Source: Glandiceps talaboti (Eukaryota > Hemichordata > Enteropneusta > Spengelidae). Taken from it: 64,000 bases of DNA. The stretch is taken from assembly GCF_964340395.1 (NCBI RefSeq), contig NC_135558.1, forward strand, positions 12,504,001 to 12,568,000, written 5' to 3'. Positions within the stretch are counted from its first letter, which is position 1, and every line of letters begins with the position of its first letter. A model generated the notes under the pieces. The model was not told where the DNA came from, ran no database searches, and saw only the letters and a list, made by a program, of their open reading frames with translations. Below are positions 48,611 through 61,996 of this stretch, piece by piece. Both the position numbers and the translations under genes were made by a program.

Positions 48611-51600
48611 ATGGGAGCAGAGACTAGTATTCTACAAGGTTGTGATCTCGAAGAACCGTTTCAAACATCCGCACAACAGGAATGGAAAATCCACCCAGCC
48701 AAGAGGAACGACGGGTCGAGGGTGTCAGTTTTCATTCATAAAAATACTGAACAGAAAGCCGACAAGCGACTTGAAAATGCCGCGAAAGTAAGTCACTGTT
48801 AGTTGATCAAAATCTTCTAATTCAGCTGTGTTGACGATAAGAACGGGTAAAACGTGGTTTACCGGAAGTGAACTTGGCAATCAGTAACACTGGCGGTGTA
48901 ACTTGAATGACAAGACAAGTGTGTAACCGTTGTCGTTCGTCGAGAGTGAGAGTGACTGTAACCCCGGTACACGTGTAAACACTCGTGTGACAACGTGTAA
49001 CACTAACAGTAGTTATGTACTTGGTAACAATGATGGTGATGTGAGATTAAAAAAAAAACACCTCATTGTTGTTAGAAAGATATTTTGGCATTATTACTAT
49101 AATATTAGTAATAGTATGATTGAAATATTTTTATTATTATTTATTTATTTATTTATTTTTTTTTTTGGGGGGGGGGTCAAACAAATGTAACATTGATAAC
49201 GTGTTGTGACTATAGTTTTAATTAATTCTGCATTTTTTAAAATAGAAAGTAAGTTACAGGATTACACACAACCAACATCTTGGCTGTACATTGTAAGTAA
49301 TTGAGAGGTAGGAATGGGGTTATGTCGATCAGTATGGCAGTAGTGAAATATTTTACTGAGCAGTTCACAATTTCGCACATGTCCCAGAATTGAAGCGTCA
49401 CATGTTCTATTCCCTGAACACAGACATTGCTTCTTTAGGTCACCATATATATACTAAGTTATATTGTGTGTCATTGAGCTGTGTGCACCATAATGTGTTA
49501 AAGGGGCTCAATAGAGTAACTTACTATATATAACAGTTACATATTGTATTCTACTTACTGAAGCACACTCATTCGTTACTTGATACTGGTATAACTCAAT
49601 TCTGGTATTTAGATATAATGTATGAAAGATTTGATGACATAATTGTTGGTACATATCAACAAATCTTAGGAAATCCCTGTCATTACATGAACAACAAAGG
49701 AGTTGGTTGGTTGGTAAAAAGTGACACGTCACGGCTACATGAATCGTTGTAAACACTATACTTGATTAGTTTTACGTAAAATATTTTGTATTACTAACAA
49801 AGTAAAAACCGTCTAAACTCAGCCTGTGCCCCTTTAATGTTTACATAATATTATATACATTTTCTTTTCCACAGCAACTCAAGATCCTAAGACATCCAAC
49901 TATTTTGAAATTCTTTGATTCCTGCAACAATGTTGAAGGAACTTACCTTATAACAGAGTTGGTTAAACCATTGGAATTAGTCTTGGAGACTTTGACATCG
50001 GAAGAAATATGTGCCGGCATGTACAATATAGTAGAGGCTTTAAGTTTTCTACATCAGAGGGTAAGATTTATTATTCAAAGGATTATCTTAAAAAGGTTAA
50101 AAGGGACACAGTTTGAAATATTGTAGTTTACTTTTGTTTTATATCAAAATATACTATATTATTTTAGTATAGATGCTATCCATTGTTTTGAATCTGAAGA
50201 TCTCACCATTCACATCTAGTCAAATGGTGTCTATACAGTATAAAACAACATTCCAGGTTCACTTTTGTTTTAAATTACCACAGTAGCTGTATTTACTCCA
50301 AGTGCCTGTGAAATATGTGATGGATTTCGACTGACGTGCACTGTTCACACTCTTGTCAGCATGTTAGTGGTCAAGATAGATTTTCATTTGATCCATGGGA
50401 CAAGTCATGAGTGGCAAGATCTTCAGGTTCAAAACAAACGGATAGACCTAGACATTCTTCCAATTCACCCCATAAATATGTGAAATCATGTTGAGCAACT
50501 GACAGGGTACACACCAAGAAGCCAGTCATAACATAGAAAAACTCCTATCCAGTGTGAGGTGTTTTGCAGTTTTGCATACGATAAGCCACTTATGTCAGCT
50601 TATATCAGTGTATTGAGGGTGTCCTCTTTGTTGATTTTTCCTGGACAATTGTCTGTTATAGTGTTCTAATGTTGTGACTGAACACATGAAATACTAGTAC
50701 TGGGGGTACATGAATTCACAAGCACAAAAGCAGATATCTGTACTGTAATGCAGATAGCAAAGCTTTTTGAAATAGAATGAATTATCTGAAATACTGTGCA
50801 ATATTTATTTTCAAAAAAAATGTAAAAAAAAAATGATGTTTGGGTTTTATTTGAGCTACTCTCTTATATGTGGTGGGCATCAGGATGTTTTGGTTGTCTG
50901 TTATGTTCAATAAATTTGCCTCCTGAATCCTCTTTGAAGCCTTCTGTGATACAACTTACAAGTCACCGTTAGTGGATGGGACGGGTGGTGGTGGTAGGGG
51001 GGGGGGGGGGGGAGGGCACCTCTAGCCCCTGAAGTTGGTTGCCTGCATGTAAACAGAACTGATGCTTGTAGGACCACAATGGAAATAAGTTTTTAATTGC
51101 TTTCTTGTGTGATCCTCAACATTACTTTTAAAATGTATGTATTTGTACAACGTGTTATTTCAAAATGAATGAAAGTAAGTCTAAAAATAGCTTGCGATAC
51201 ATTGGTCAAACAGTCACCATGTTGTGTGGTGTGTGACAGCTGGTTCCTCCATTAGTCAATCCACTTCTGTCTGTGCATGTCACTGTGAAAGTATGATGCC
51301 ATATACTGTACATACAAGTCATCAATCTCTGACTCCTCTTTGTTTACATTGTAGGGAGGTGTGTCTCACAACAATGTCTGTATGTCTTCCATTTATGTGA
51401 GTCAAGATGGAGGCTGGAGGCTTGGCGGTATGGAGCACCTGTGTAAGTTCAATGAAGCTACTGTACAGGTGAGTGAAATTAGTCCGACATCACGACTTTT
51501 ATTTGAGCACTTGAAACAGTAACTATCAAAATATTTATATATTATTTATTATTCCGTAATCTTTTTTTTCATTCAAAGAGGAGCAGTGACAGTGCTTGTA

Positions 51601-54600
51601 AGTTTGGAGTATTTTCTGAATGAGTGAAGTAAAAATATGGAGAAATTATAGGATTGTGTAAGCTTAATATATGAAAAATTGAAGAAACTAGTGGCGGTTT
51701 TGAATGTGTTTATAACATATCAAACCTTGTAGAACAATGGCTTAGTGCTGAACACACATTGTGACTTTAAAACAGAAAATAAATCCTGTATTTTCTGTTC
51801 AGATGTGTGTTTTCAACATGGCTGGTGCATGTATTGTAAAAGTCATGGTCCAAGTTTGAACTCCTTTTTGTCATTTCAATTTGCCAAGTAAATTATAAAC
51901 AGTTATAATTATTAACTTTCAGATAAAGTCATGACTTTGAAGTCAAAGATATCATATATTCAGTGACAGTTCCCTTTGTTCACTTTGAGTGACAATCACT
52001 GTTTGCCAACACCTTTTTATGTCATTTCAATTCACAGTTTTTGGAACAGATGAGTCCACTGAGAGATCCCAAGATTATACCACCTGAAGAGAAGGATGAG
52101 AAAAGTAAAAGTACAATATCGCCAGATTTTGGACACGCAAGGGATGCATATGCATTTGGTGTACTAGCACAGGAATTGCTTGAATATCTGACAGAATTAG
52201 GTGAGAAAGGAAGTAAAAGTTTAGATTTGAATGATGTGATGCTAGTAAGGGCGACCCTTTTTATTTTTCTGTTTCTCATCTCCCGACCGACCCTAATTTG
52301 CAGCTCCGACATTAGAAGAAAAAAAAACTTTTTTTATTTCCGACCGACCCCAGAGTTCAACACAGCAAGATTGTAAGGATCGAACGAACATCAAACGTTC
52401 CTTGTGGGTTCTGGCTGTGATAGGCATGGTATGCTGTGTCATATCTTACAGTGTGGGTGCTGGCTGTGATAGACATGGTATGACATGTCACAGCTTACAG
52501 ACATATGTCTGGACAGTGCACTGTCTTCACCAGAAATGAACTTTTGAGTCAGTTTCTGATATCTTCCTACCACTGATTCACATACATGAATTCAAGTGCC
52601 AGAGAATGTTAATTTCCTCTATGTGTTTCATTTGTAGGTGATATGACATCAGACTTTGCCAATGTTATAGAATATGACTTCTTGAATCCTGACCCACAAC
52701 TCAGACCCAAGTTGAAAACTTTACTCTCTGATAAACTCTTCAAGTAAGTATCCAGTCCCCTGTGCAGTGTTGGTATTTCAAATTTCATGTGCAAACTCAA
52801 TAGTGCTTTTGCGAAGAGCGGTACCGGTAAGTAGGTAAAATCTACCGGGGTTGCCCAGTAATTGTTGAGCTCCCAAACAAAATTATGCTGGATTCCATGG
52901 GAAACTATGCTACTTTTATCAACTTTCGACCTTTTTGTTACTGAGGTTCCCCAACCTTAGGGAAAACACTGCGTCAATCAAATAAAGATGTTGAATTGTT
53001 CGTTGTCAATGGATACTACAGTTAAAGAGGAACGCTACTGCAGAAAATTAGCATTTCATAAACATTGGGTTCTGGAATAATTTCATATTTGACATCACAC
53101 ACAGTATGGATGGTTGCCGAGAAATGTATTTGAAACTTGTTCCTCATTCATATGCATGTCTCCTGACTCCCATGAGACAATGTGTATCCATGGTAAGGAC
53201 CTACACTGAACAATGAATGCGGACAAGTGTCAACTCATATCTCATAATTTATGTGATGTAAACGCATCTCTGTAAAGTAGATTGAGTGATGGGATGGAGT
53301 GTGACAGAGGTAGGACTAGTAGATCCCATAACTTTATGAAATGACTCACCAGAACCCAAAGTTTACAAAAATGCCTTTTTTTTCCTGCAGTGGTGTTCCC
53401 CTTTAACATTAAGATGCCATAGACTTTTCTTGCAAGACTCCCTAGGCGATGGATTTTTCATGCAAAAGACTCCCTAGGCGATGGACTTTTCATGCCAAAG
53501 ACTCCCTAGGCCATAGACTTTTCATGCAAAAGACTCCCTAGGCGATGGACTTTTCATGCCAAAGACTCACTAGGCCATAGACTTTTCATGCAAAAGACTC
53601 CCTAGGTGATGAACTTTTTTCCACTACAAAGGAGCATCTTACCTACTCTACAATTATCAACTTGCACTTGAAAGGAATAATAAAACATACAACCTATATC
53701 ATTTTTTCCTTATCCACCCATTACATATATATCCTCAAATGAATATTAATTTACCAAGATATGAGGCGAAGAAGTGAAAATTGGGCTCTATATGCAAATG
53801 AGTAAACTTGTCTGCATATATGCAGACATGGCATTGTAAGGGTTAAAAATGGTTCACTGGGAACCCATAAATGTTTGGATTTATTCCAATATTTCATTCT
53901 ATACTTTTCTTGCAGAAACGCTTTTCTAGAAATAGTTAATTTTCTGAACAACATTACCATTAAGAATGAAATAGAGAAGACAACTTTCTTCAAAACTTTA
54001 GTCCCAAAGCTACTGACTTTACCCACGGATCTAATAGCCAATAGGCTGGTGCCAAAGCTACTGACACGGTTTGTCATGGCTGAGTCCAGTGCAGTGGAAT
54101 ATGTGTATCCGCATTTACTAACACCAAATATGGGTAAGTGCTGTGTATCTGTATTTACCATCACCAAATAAGGGTATGTGCTGTGTATCTGCACTTAATA
54201 ATACCAAATATGGGTATGTTGTGTATCTGTATTTACTAATACCAAATATGGCCAAATGCTGTATATCTGCATTTACTAATACCAAATATGGTATGCGCTG
54301 TGTATCTACATTTACTAATACCAAATATGGTATGTGCTGTGTAGCTGCATTTACTAATACCAAATATAGATATGTGCTGTGTATCTGCATTTACTACATG
54401 TAATACCAAATATGTGTATGTGCTGTGTGTGTGTGTGTGTGTTACTTTCACCAAATATGGGCATGTGCTTTGTATCTGCATTTACCAATGCCAAATATGG
54501 GTATGTGCTACATCAACATGTACTGTCACCATATATGGGTATGTGCTGTGTATCTGTGTTGCTCTCACCAAATATGGGTATGTGCTTTGTGTCTGAATTT

Positions 54601-57600
54601 ACTAATGCCAAATATGGGCATGTGCTATAGCAACTTTTAATGTCACCATATATGGGTATGTGCTATGTGTCTGTGTTACTATCACCAAATATAGCTATGT
54701 ATTGTGGAATATTTAACTCACGTTATGAAGTGTTCCCAGATTTTTTTGAGGTATATCCTAATTTCTTACTTCGCTGTAAATCTTGTACACTACATGAGTA
54801 AGAAGATAACTGACGTCATTAATATTATCTTACTATTTCAGAACCAAATGAAGAAGTAAACTTTCAAGAAAACCAAATTCATCCAGTTCTTCCAATTAAA
54901 GAATATAAAGAACAAATCATTCCAATTTTACAAAAGATCTTCCTTGTGAGAGAAACACACGTAAGACTAACTCTGCTGAAATATTTCACTCTTTATGTGG
55001 ATTTACTGGATGTAAACATGTTACGGAAAACCATTATGCCACAGGTAAGAGGTAGCATGTTGATGTGACTGTCAGTGAGTGTCTGTCAAACTAACAACTG
55101 TTACAATAGATAGAAACAGTATTCTCCCTATAGGCCAATTTGATATCCCACTGACGCACACAATTTCTAGTGACACACCAAAATTTGGTGTTCCCCAATC
55201 TCTTACTATGTGGTGACTCACAAGAAATGCCAGTTTTTATCATTTTGACTCACAACAAAATTTGGCTATCATTAGAGGGCACATTGCTCACTAGGATAAA
55301 TGACAAGGATGGCAGTTAATTTGCATACTAATTTACATAATCAGCCTATAATATGCGTGCCTTCAACATTGAAATGTACTCTGACATGTATAAATCTATC
55401 ACATTTGCATGGACATTGTGATTGGCCATTTCTCTTCAGATGAAAGTATTATTATAATAATGTCATTCAAAAGATTACTAAAGCTCATGGATGGCAGAAC
55501 ACTTTTGAAGCATGGCAGAAATCTGTCAAGCATGACAGCCTAGGTGGCAAGGATGGTGTTAGCACTGTGCTTTCTACTATAGTGGGGAGAACACTGAGAT
55601 ACATGTAGAGTAGGTGTCCAATAAGTTTGCTGAAGGTCACACAGATCATGCTAAAGGTGGGAGTGTTTCTCCCAGTAAACAATCAAGCCATTGCTGGGAA
55701 TTGAGTGCTACATGTACAGTATTTGATGAACAGTCATTACTATCAGTGTAATACTAACCATTGACGTGTATGACAGTGTGGTGTACTAGAATGTTTGCAT
55801 GAGTGCTTATGTTGTCTGCAGCCATACTTTCATAGTAAATAGAGTGAGTAAAAATGCACAAGTGTGAGCATATGTTTATCTGAAACGCCCCCCTTTTGCA
55901 AAAATATACATTCTCACCTGTTGCAGCTACGTTGAAGCAATGCTATGTACATTGAGCAATTGTGCATTCATTTGTATATATGTATGCAGTATTGTACTGC
56001 AGTGTAAATACCAGTACATGTACATGAACACATGTAGTATGCATGCCTGCCAATGTAAGTACACACCTGTGTACACGTACATATGTATGTACGTGTGTAC
56101 GTACGTACGTATGTGCGTACATACGTATGTATGTATGTATGTATGTATGTACATGTATGTACGTTCGTACGTACGTACGTACGTACGTACGTACGTACGT
56201 ATGTACGTACATATGTACGTGTGTGGGGGTAGGTATGTAATACTATGTATGTATGTATGTATGTATGTATGTATGTATGTATGTGTGTACATATTTGTGT
56301 GTGTGTGTTGTGTACAAACTCATAGTTCAAAAAATTTCTAATAATTCACAATTTTGTTTTGTTTGATCAGTTGTTGCTAGGGTTACGTGACACCAACAAT
56401 GATCTAGTGAGTGCAAGTCTGCATGCATTAGGAGATCTAGTCCCTGTACTTGGTGGTAGAGTGGTGGTTGGTGGTACCAGACATAAATACTTCCTGGATG
56501 GTAGACCTAAGGTAAGAATCTATACTTATATATCATAAATATGTATGATTTGTTACTTCTAAATACCAGTATTTGCTATGGATACAGTTTTGTGGAAGAA
56601 GTCATCTAGTAATTAAGAAAAAAATTAAGAAGAATCCCCCAAAAAACTTGGCATGATTATAGTAATACAAATATTTTTGATGGTTGAGATATTTTTAAAG
56701 GTTATGGTGGATTTTACTAGGAGAGTGCACTACTAATATCTGTTCATTAGGAAATAGAGATTATCATCAGTTGTGCTACAGTGTCAATGGCACCACTTTA
56801 TTACAAATCACTGGTACACATTATTACAGCATACATAAATTTTATGTTTTTCCACGCCATGAGCTCGTGAAAAACTATCTGATGGAGACCTGATTAACAT
56901 CAGCTGTTAGTACCAGCTGTGCACAGCAGTCTCAACAAGATTGAAATCAGGATATTTTGTCAACGATTAAATAATGGTGAAAATTGTTGCCATGGAAACA
57001 AACTGTGCCATGTGTCCCAGATACCAGTACTTGCTGGCACCAAAGTGATGTACATTAATATATTTGTGTATATATACATATCATACAAATGAAAAGACAA
57101 CAAAATGAGAAATTTACCAATTGTATTGACAATGGACACCCCCCCCCCCCCCCCACCTCACTATTATTTTTATTACAATATTGTATCCATTCATGATTGG
57201 TTATGTGTATTTAATATAAACACTGAACAAATTGAGTTTTGGGAAAATATGGATTTTTTTTTTAAATATGGCAAAAATACGTTCAGTTGTATGATGTAAT
57301 ACGAAGAAAAAGGACAAAAACAAATATTTGTATTTCATGAGTAAACCATTCACCAGTTGCAATAATGTTGTGTAGCATTATTAATAAAGATATCACCTAG
57401 AATGATTGATCATTTATTTGTATTATTATAAAAATGAAGAATTTATGAAAATGAAAATAACTTAATATCCAAATTGTTGATTTTGATTTCATTTTGATCA
57501 CAAATCTGTTAAAATTGTACATCCGAGAAGCATAAATTTGTTAGGTTCATGTATATACCCACTAGAAATGTATGTGCTTGGAATGACCTTGGAGGCCTAT

Positions 57601-60600
57601 CACCCCCATAGGGTGAATGGTGCAGCCTAAAGGTCATGCAGGGGTTAATCTCTTACAATCTGTGTTGTTGAAAACTAAGCATCAAACCAGTTGGTCTCGC
57701 ATTAACATATATACGGTCTATCCATATGCCACGTCGACTCCAACGACATCTATTGAATTATTATGGTGGTTGTCTGATTCATTCAACTCACGCTTGCAGG
57801 TATTGATAAATTGCTTGTTTTAATTGATTTATTAATTAATTATGGTAATTAAGATGTTTTAATTAATTTCGAAAAAATGATATACTTTTTATACAGTTTT
57901 CATCATTGCAATACATATTTATGTGAGGGGTATTTGCATTCTCTCATTTATTGCTGTGTGCAGGCTTTAGAACATTTTTTTTCTGCAAATTTTATATTCT
58001 GTACGGGTGAAAGTTTTTTAAGTTAACAAGTGTGTTGTGAATTCAAACCTTATTTTTAGAGGGGAATCCTCGTAACGGTAAGTGATTCACACACCCAGGT
58101 GATTTTTAGTTATCAATTTTGCAAAATACAGTGTCAGATGTTGGTATGAAGTGTTTATTTGTATGCAAAATGATTGGAATGTTGTATGATTACTAGCTAT
58201 ACCATATGTTTTAGTTGTACACCGGTGGAATTTAGAAAGTCAACACAGTTTGACCTTCTCATTTTGTTTGTGGATCTTTGATAATATATTGCGAAATCAA
58301 CGTTGATATATTTTTGTTTTGGTGGGGTGGGGGTGGGGGTTCTACCATCAAAAATGTTAATTTCCTATCAAAAGCGTATTTATTTTGTAGAAAAGTATAC
58401 TTAATCTGCTTTTGACATAATTATTTGGGTTCTAAAACATATTTAAAAAAGTATAATATAGAATTATTCTTAGACCATATAAAATGAAATGAACAAACAC
58501 TGAAATAGATTCAAGTCAGACTATTACACCACGATTTCTTATTTCTGTATATGGAATATTTTGCACACCCATTATGATAAACGATAATTTTAAAAAGTGA
58601 TGTAAGTATTCAATGTTCATAGTAAACACATCTATTCAGCGAAAAAGAGATGGAGAAAACACAAAATTAAAAAACTGTGGTGTAATTAGATGTTATTTTC
58701 CCAATATTTTTCTTCGTTCAGCCAAAGAAAATACGAGTGACCTAAGGGGTCTTTACGAGAGACCTACAAGGTTTTTGTCACTAGATTGATATACAAGTAG
58801 TGACAACCCTTAGGTCACAAGTATTTTCCGGCTCAATGAAGAAAAATATTGGAGAATACATAATTATATCAGCGCCAGTAATATCAAAGAAAAATCCAGG
58901 AAAGTAATGGTAATTTTGAACGTTTTTAACTAATATTTCAAGACACTGCAAAACCAGTGACGTAGATGCGTGTTGTCGTGACATAGAACAACCTAAAGTA
59001 TATATTTCATAATTTTTGTTCTAAATGGTTGTGCATGTTATAATAGTTGACTTGGAATCTATTTTAAAAATGTTCCAGTTGTAGCTAGTGCAGATTTAAG
59101 GGGTGATTCTTTTCGGTATATACATGATGACTTTCATGATTATCTCCATTGATTTAGTTTCAGCAACAAGAAAGTCCATTCAAGGCAGGACCTCATACGT
59201 TTAATTTAACAGCTGTTAGTGGTGTCATCAATCTTCCAAAAATTACCAGACCTGCCCGTAGTCATGCCAACAAAGACATCAGTAGTGGTAAGAAAGATTT
59301 AGGCATTTCATCTCAGGAAGAAAGAGAGAGGAGACGACTTGAAACCAAGAAGAGAAACGAAGAAAGGAAACTTGAGCGAGAGAAGCGGAAACAAGAGCAG
59401 CAGAAAAAGGGTGAGTAAGTTAGAAGTATCCATTCACACATCCGTCTGTCAATCCATCCACCCATTTCCTGTCATCTTATCTTTGAAGACTAATGGTAAG
59501 ACAGTCACCGCATTGCAAGTATTTGTTTGAAAGGGGTGGGGATTACAGTATAGGTTTATCACATTATCCTGTCACTTGTACAATTCTAAAATATAAAGCT
59601 CCCTTCGACTCTTAATTTAAAATCATGATACCCCTATTAAGGTACATGTGCCACTTCTGAGGGGAAACCTCAAGATGTTTGGTTATTCATATCTTCTCCA
59701 ATACTGCAAATGCTGAGTAACGTTTGATTCTTTTTCAGTGACTCTAGCAACTGAAGTTATTCATGATGTCAGCCTTGTAGATCGTTTGAAAGATTTAGAA
59801 CAATCTCACTCCGAGGACGACACTGGAATCCACGCTATCAAGGAAGATCTGACCTCTGACCTTACTCAGAATATTGACTCTGACACTCGTGACATCGCCA
59901 TGGATTCTAAATTTCAAGAAGAAGAAAGTTGGTCAGACTGGGGAGATATGGAACAACCGGAGACTGTTGCCGTGGAAATGACCTCGGATGAACCAACGGA
60001 GAAAGGAAAAGAGGACAATTGGTCGAGTTGGGATGACACAAAAACAGAAAACGTTACAGAAACTAAAGTTCCCGCAAAAGGCAAGAGTGGGGCATTGAAA
60101 TTAAAAATTGGGACAAAGGGTTCAAAAGACTCGAATACAACTCCAAAATCGCCGACAACACCCACTGGACAAAGTAAAAGTCCAAGGTCACCAAAATCTC
60201 CATCGGTGAAAGAAGCAACATCTCCTGGTGGTAGAAATGTAACCCCAAAAGACCTCGGTGAGGGATACTCTATTCCGGAAATCAAAGCCAAAATGCCAGA
60301 TTCAGAACCCGATTTCTTTGCAGACATGGAGCCCACAGTTAAGTCAAATATTGTTAGCCTGGAGGAATTAAGCTCTCGTTCCTCAAAAACGAAACCCAAG
60401 CCAGCCCCTAAAAGTCAAGATAACACAGTGATGTCAAGTCATAAAGAAGATTCAAGTCAACTATCTAGCACAGAAAGAGCAGAAATAGAAGCTGAAATTG
60501 AAGCGGAATTGTCTGCATCATTTGCTGCCGTGGAAACCAATGATGAGGTGAGTGGATATATGAAGATTTCTACTCTTTTGACCCAAAGTTCTTGTAATTT

Positions 60601-61082
60601 TCTTGTGATGGAATTGTCATGGTTTACAATTATGTAACAATATCTAGACTATGTCTTCATGGTAACCATGGATGCGTTTGTACCAGTGTGTACCTAAGGT
60701 ATTTGCATGAGTGCTTGCTGTGTTCTCTGTGGCCATACATTCATGAACAATGCAAGTAAAAGTGTGGCAGAAAACAGTGCAAATGATACAGTGAAAATAC
60801 GTTGAATATCAACAATGGTACTAACTCGCCAGTATGCTATCATTACATATATTTATCCAAAAGAGATTATTTCAGAAGAATATAACTGCGTTCATGCGAT
60901 TTTGTGTAAATTGAATGATTACCCCCACTTCCTTGTGTGTAAATATGCAGTGATGTTTTTAGTACTACACTTAACAGAATTGTTGGTTTCCTGTTTTCTA
61001 TCTCTAGGAGGAGGAAGGAGGGTGGGGTGATGATGATCTTAACCTTGAACTTGAAGATGAAGACCAGTCTGTTAGTCAGTGA
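48611..61082 (+). CDS. SCYL3: SCYL3-like SCY1-family pseudokinase (PACE-1), 11 coding exons
   Basis: Exons: 48611-48787, 49875-50060, 51355-51468, 52038-52200, 52638-52743, 53916-54133, 54842-55044, 56371-56511, 59164-59410, 59739-60547, 61008-61082. Phases join to 812 codons plus stop (human about 740). The MGAETS start fits N-myristoylation, as in human SCYL3. The kinase-like domain shows [13 protein letters not shown] and [12 protein letters not shown], then HNN where active kinases have HRD ([14 protein letters not shown]) and LGG in place of DFG ([12 protein letters not shown]), so it is a predicted pseudokinase. [10 protein letters not shown] and HARDAYAFG follow, then a HEAT-like helical region ([38 protein letters not shown]). 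A charged coiled coil lies in exon 9. Exons 10-11 carry acidic Trp motifs ([33 protein letters not shown]). SCYL3 binds ezrin and localises to Golgi and lamellipodia in mammals; the role here is inferred. Confidence 0.93.
53026..53402. mobile_element. TTAA-flanked long inverted-repeat element, family C, copy 2
   Basis: TTAA flanks at 53022-53025 and 53403-53406. The ends are AGAGGAACGCTACTGCAG and its near complement CTGCAGTGGTGTTCCCCT. Internal blocks match the copy at 19095-19471 (TTTCATAAAC, TCATATTTGACATCAC, GACTCCCATGAG). It lies in SCYL3 intron 5. Confidence 0.7.
53414..53620 (+). repeat. ~32-bp minisatellite in SCYL3 intron 5
   Basis: Six to seven units of ACTTTTCATGC, AAAGACTCCCTAGGCGATGG, with CCATAG and CGATGG variants alternating. 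It starts immediately after family C copy 2. Confidence 0.85.
54103..54715 (+). repeat. 40-bp minisatellite made of the SCYL3 exon 6 end and its 5' splice site
   Basis: The first unit is the real exon end, GTGTATCCGCATTTACTAAC then ACCAAATATGG, with the donor GTAAGTGCT at 54134. About 14 further units (GTGTATCTGCATTTACTAAT, ACCAAATATGG, GTATGTGCT) follow in the intron, many keeping a GTATGT donor-like word. The units drift downstream and some contain TG runs. The unit length is not a multiple of three. Reading past the real donor meets TAA at 54169-54171. Confidence 0.93.
55117..55286 (-). repeat. Family A (hAT-like) copy in SCYL3 intron 7
   Basis: It contains GGCCAATTTGATATCCCACTG, ACCAAAATTTGG, TGGTGACTCACAAGAAATGCC and ends ATCATTAGAGGGCACATTG. 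Orientation is reverse relative to the 41515 copy. Confidence 0.65.
55740..55875 (+). repeat. Unclassified two-copy dispersed repeat, copy 1
   Basis: TTTGCATGAGTGCTT, GGCCATAC or GCCATACTTTCAT and GTAAAAATG-type blocks recur in order at about 60690-60775. No terminal structure is visible. Confidence 0.35.
56080..56285 (+). repeat. TATG/TACG microsatellite in SCYL3 intron 7
   Basis: Runs of GTAC, GTAT and CGTA tetranucleotides ending about 85 bases before exon 8. ACGT-rich parts are self-complementary and could extrude hairpins. The long Tyr/Thr/Val/Arg/Cys ORFs here are artefacts. Confidence 0.9.
58688..59100 (+). repeat. Family F repeat, copy 2, with shared 3' tail
   Basis: The sequence matches 4275-4620 in order: AGATGTTATT, CCAATATTTTTCTT, GGTCACAAGTATTTTCC, AAATATTGGAGAATA, AGGAAAGTAATGG, CAGTGACGTAGA. 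Near its end is CCAGTTGTAGCTAGTGCAG, the tail seen at about 33803 and 63168. Confidence 0.6.
60690..60775 (+). repeat. Unclassified two-copy dispersed repeat, copy 2
   Basis: It matches 55740-55875 through TTTGCATGAGTGCTT and GGCCATACATTCAT. It lies in the last SCYL3 intron. Confidence 0.35.
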
Positions 61083-61996
61083 AATATAGATCAAAGACAC
61101 AATAGAAGTAGTTATTTATATCGTTGGAGACGAGACAACCCACAGATCATCCATGACTTTACAGAAGATTTCTATATGTCCATGTACAGTACAACTCAAT
61201 GGTAGCATTTTTGTTGTCATGCCAACTACAACTCAGTAGCAGTGATTTGTTGCCATGACAACTACAACTCAGCAGTAGTGGGTCAGCCGTAGTCATACAC
61301 ACGGTTGTAAGAAGCATCGGCATCATAATCATGTATCTGATAACTGCACTGTGATGCTAGTGAAAGTAATACAAAAATTTGCATAGAAATCTAGAATCAT
61401 AAGAGGCAGTGGTTTATGACAATGAGATTCCCGCTAACAGACCACGTCAAAAAAAAATTGATGGCTGTGGAAATAGATTTGTCTGGCTAGTTATGGGGAA
61501 AGAGAAACCGAATTACAAATGTACAGGAAAGTAGTAGCTAGGGGAATAGGTTTTAATTTTGACCCCTCATGACCCGATAATAGTAAAGGTTATGACTACA
61601 AGTAAACATAGAGAGCAGCCTATTGGGGTTTTTGTTTTGAAAGTACAATCTCTTTCCACGACAGCACTTTCATTCAGTTTTATTTCTTGTTTGCTACTTA
61701 AAATGGAGCAATTTAAAAGGGCGGGTTGTAATGTTAGGGATGTTGTCATACTTGCGAATACAATGCAAAGGAAGCTCGACGTTGTTTTCACGAGCAACGA
61801 AACTTTGCATCTTTTGATTTATAAATATTCGAGGATGGAAACCAACACCTGTTTACAGATCTGGATAATGCCCTAAGAAGGAATCGTATTACCACACTTC
61901 TGGTGGATGTTATGTCTGGGCATCAAGTATGTGTAAGATTCGCAATAGTTGTGTATTTTTACTTTCATTTGAATATGATGCATGTACTTGTGGTAT

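Noticed and set aside
54118-54640. ORFs rich in Tyr-Leu-Val or Cys-Val-Ser near 54.1-54.6 kb
   Set aside because: They are readings of the 40-bp SCYL3 splice-donor minisatellite.
55927-56341. Tyr-Thr-His and Tyr-Val-Cys repeat ORFs
   Set aside because: Translations of TATG/TACG microsatellite sequence.
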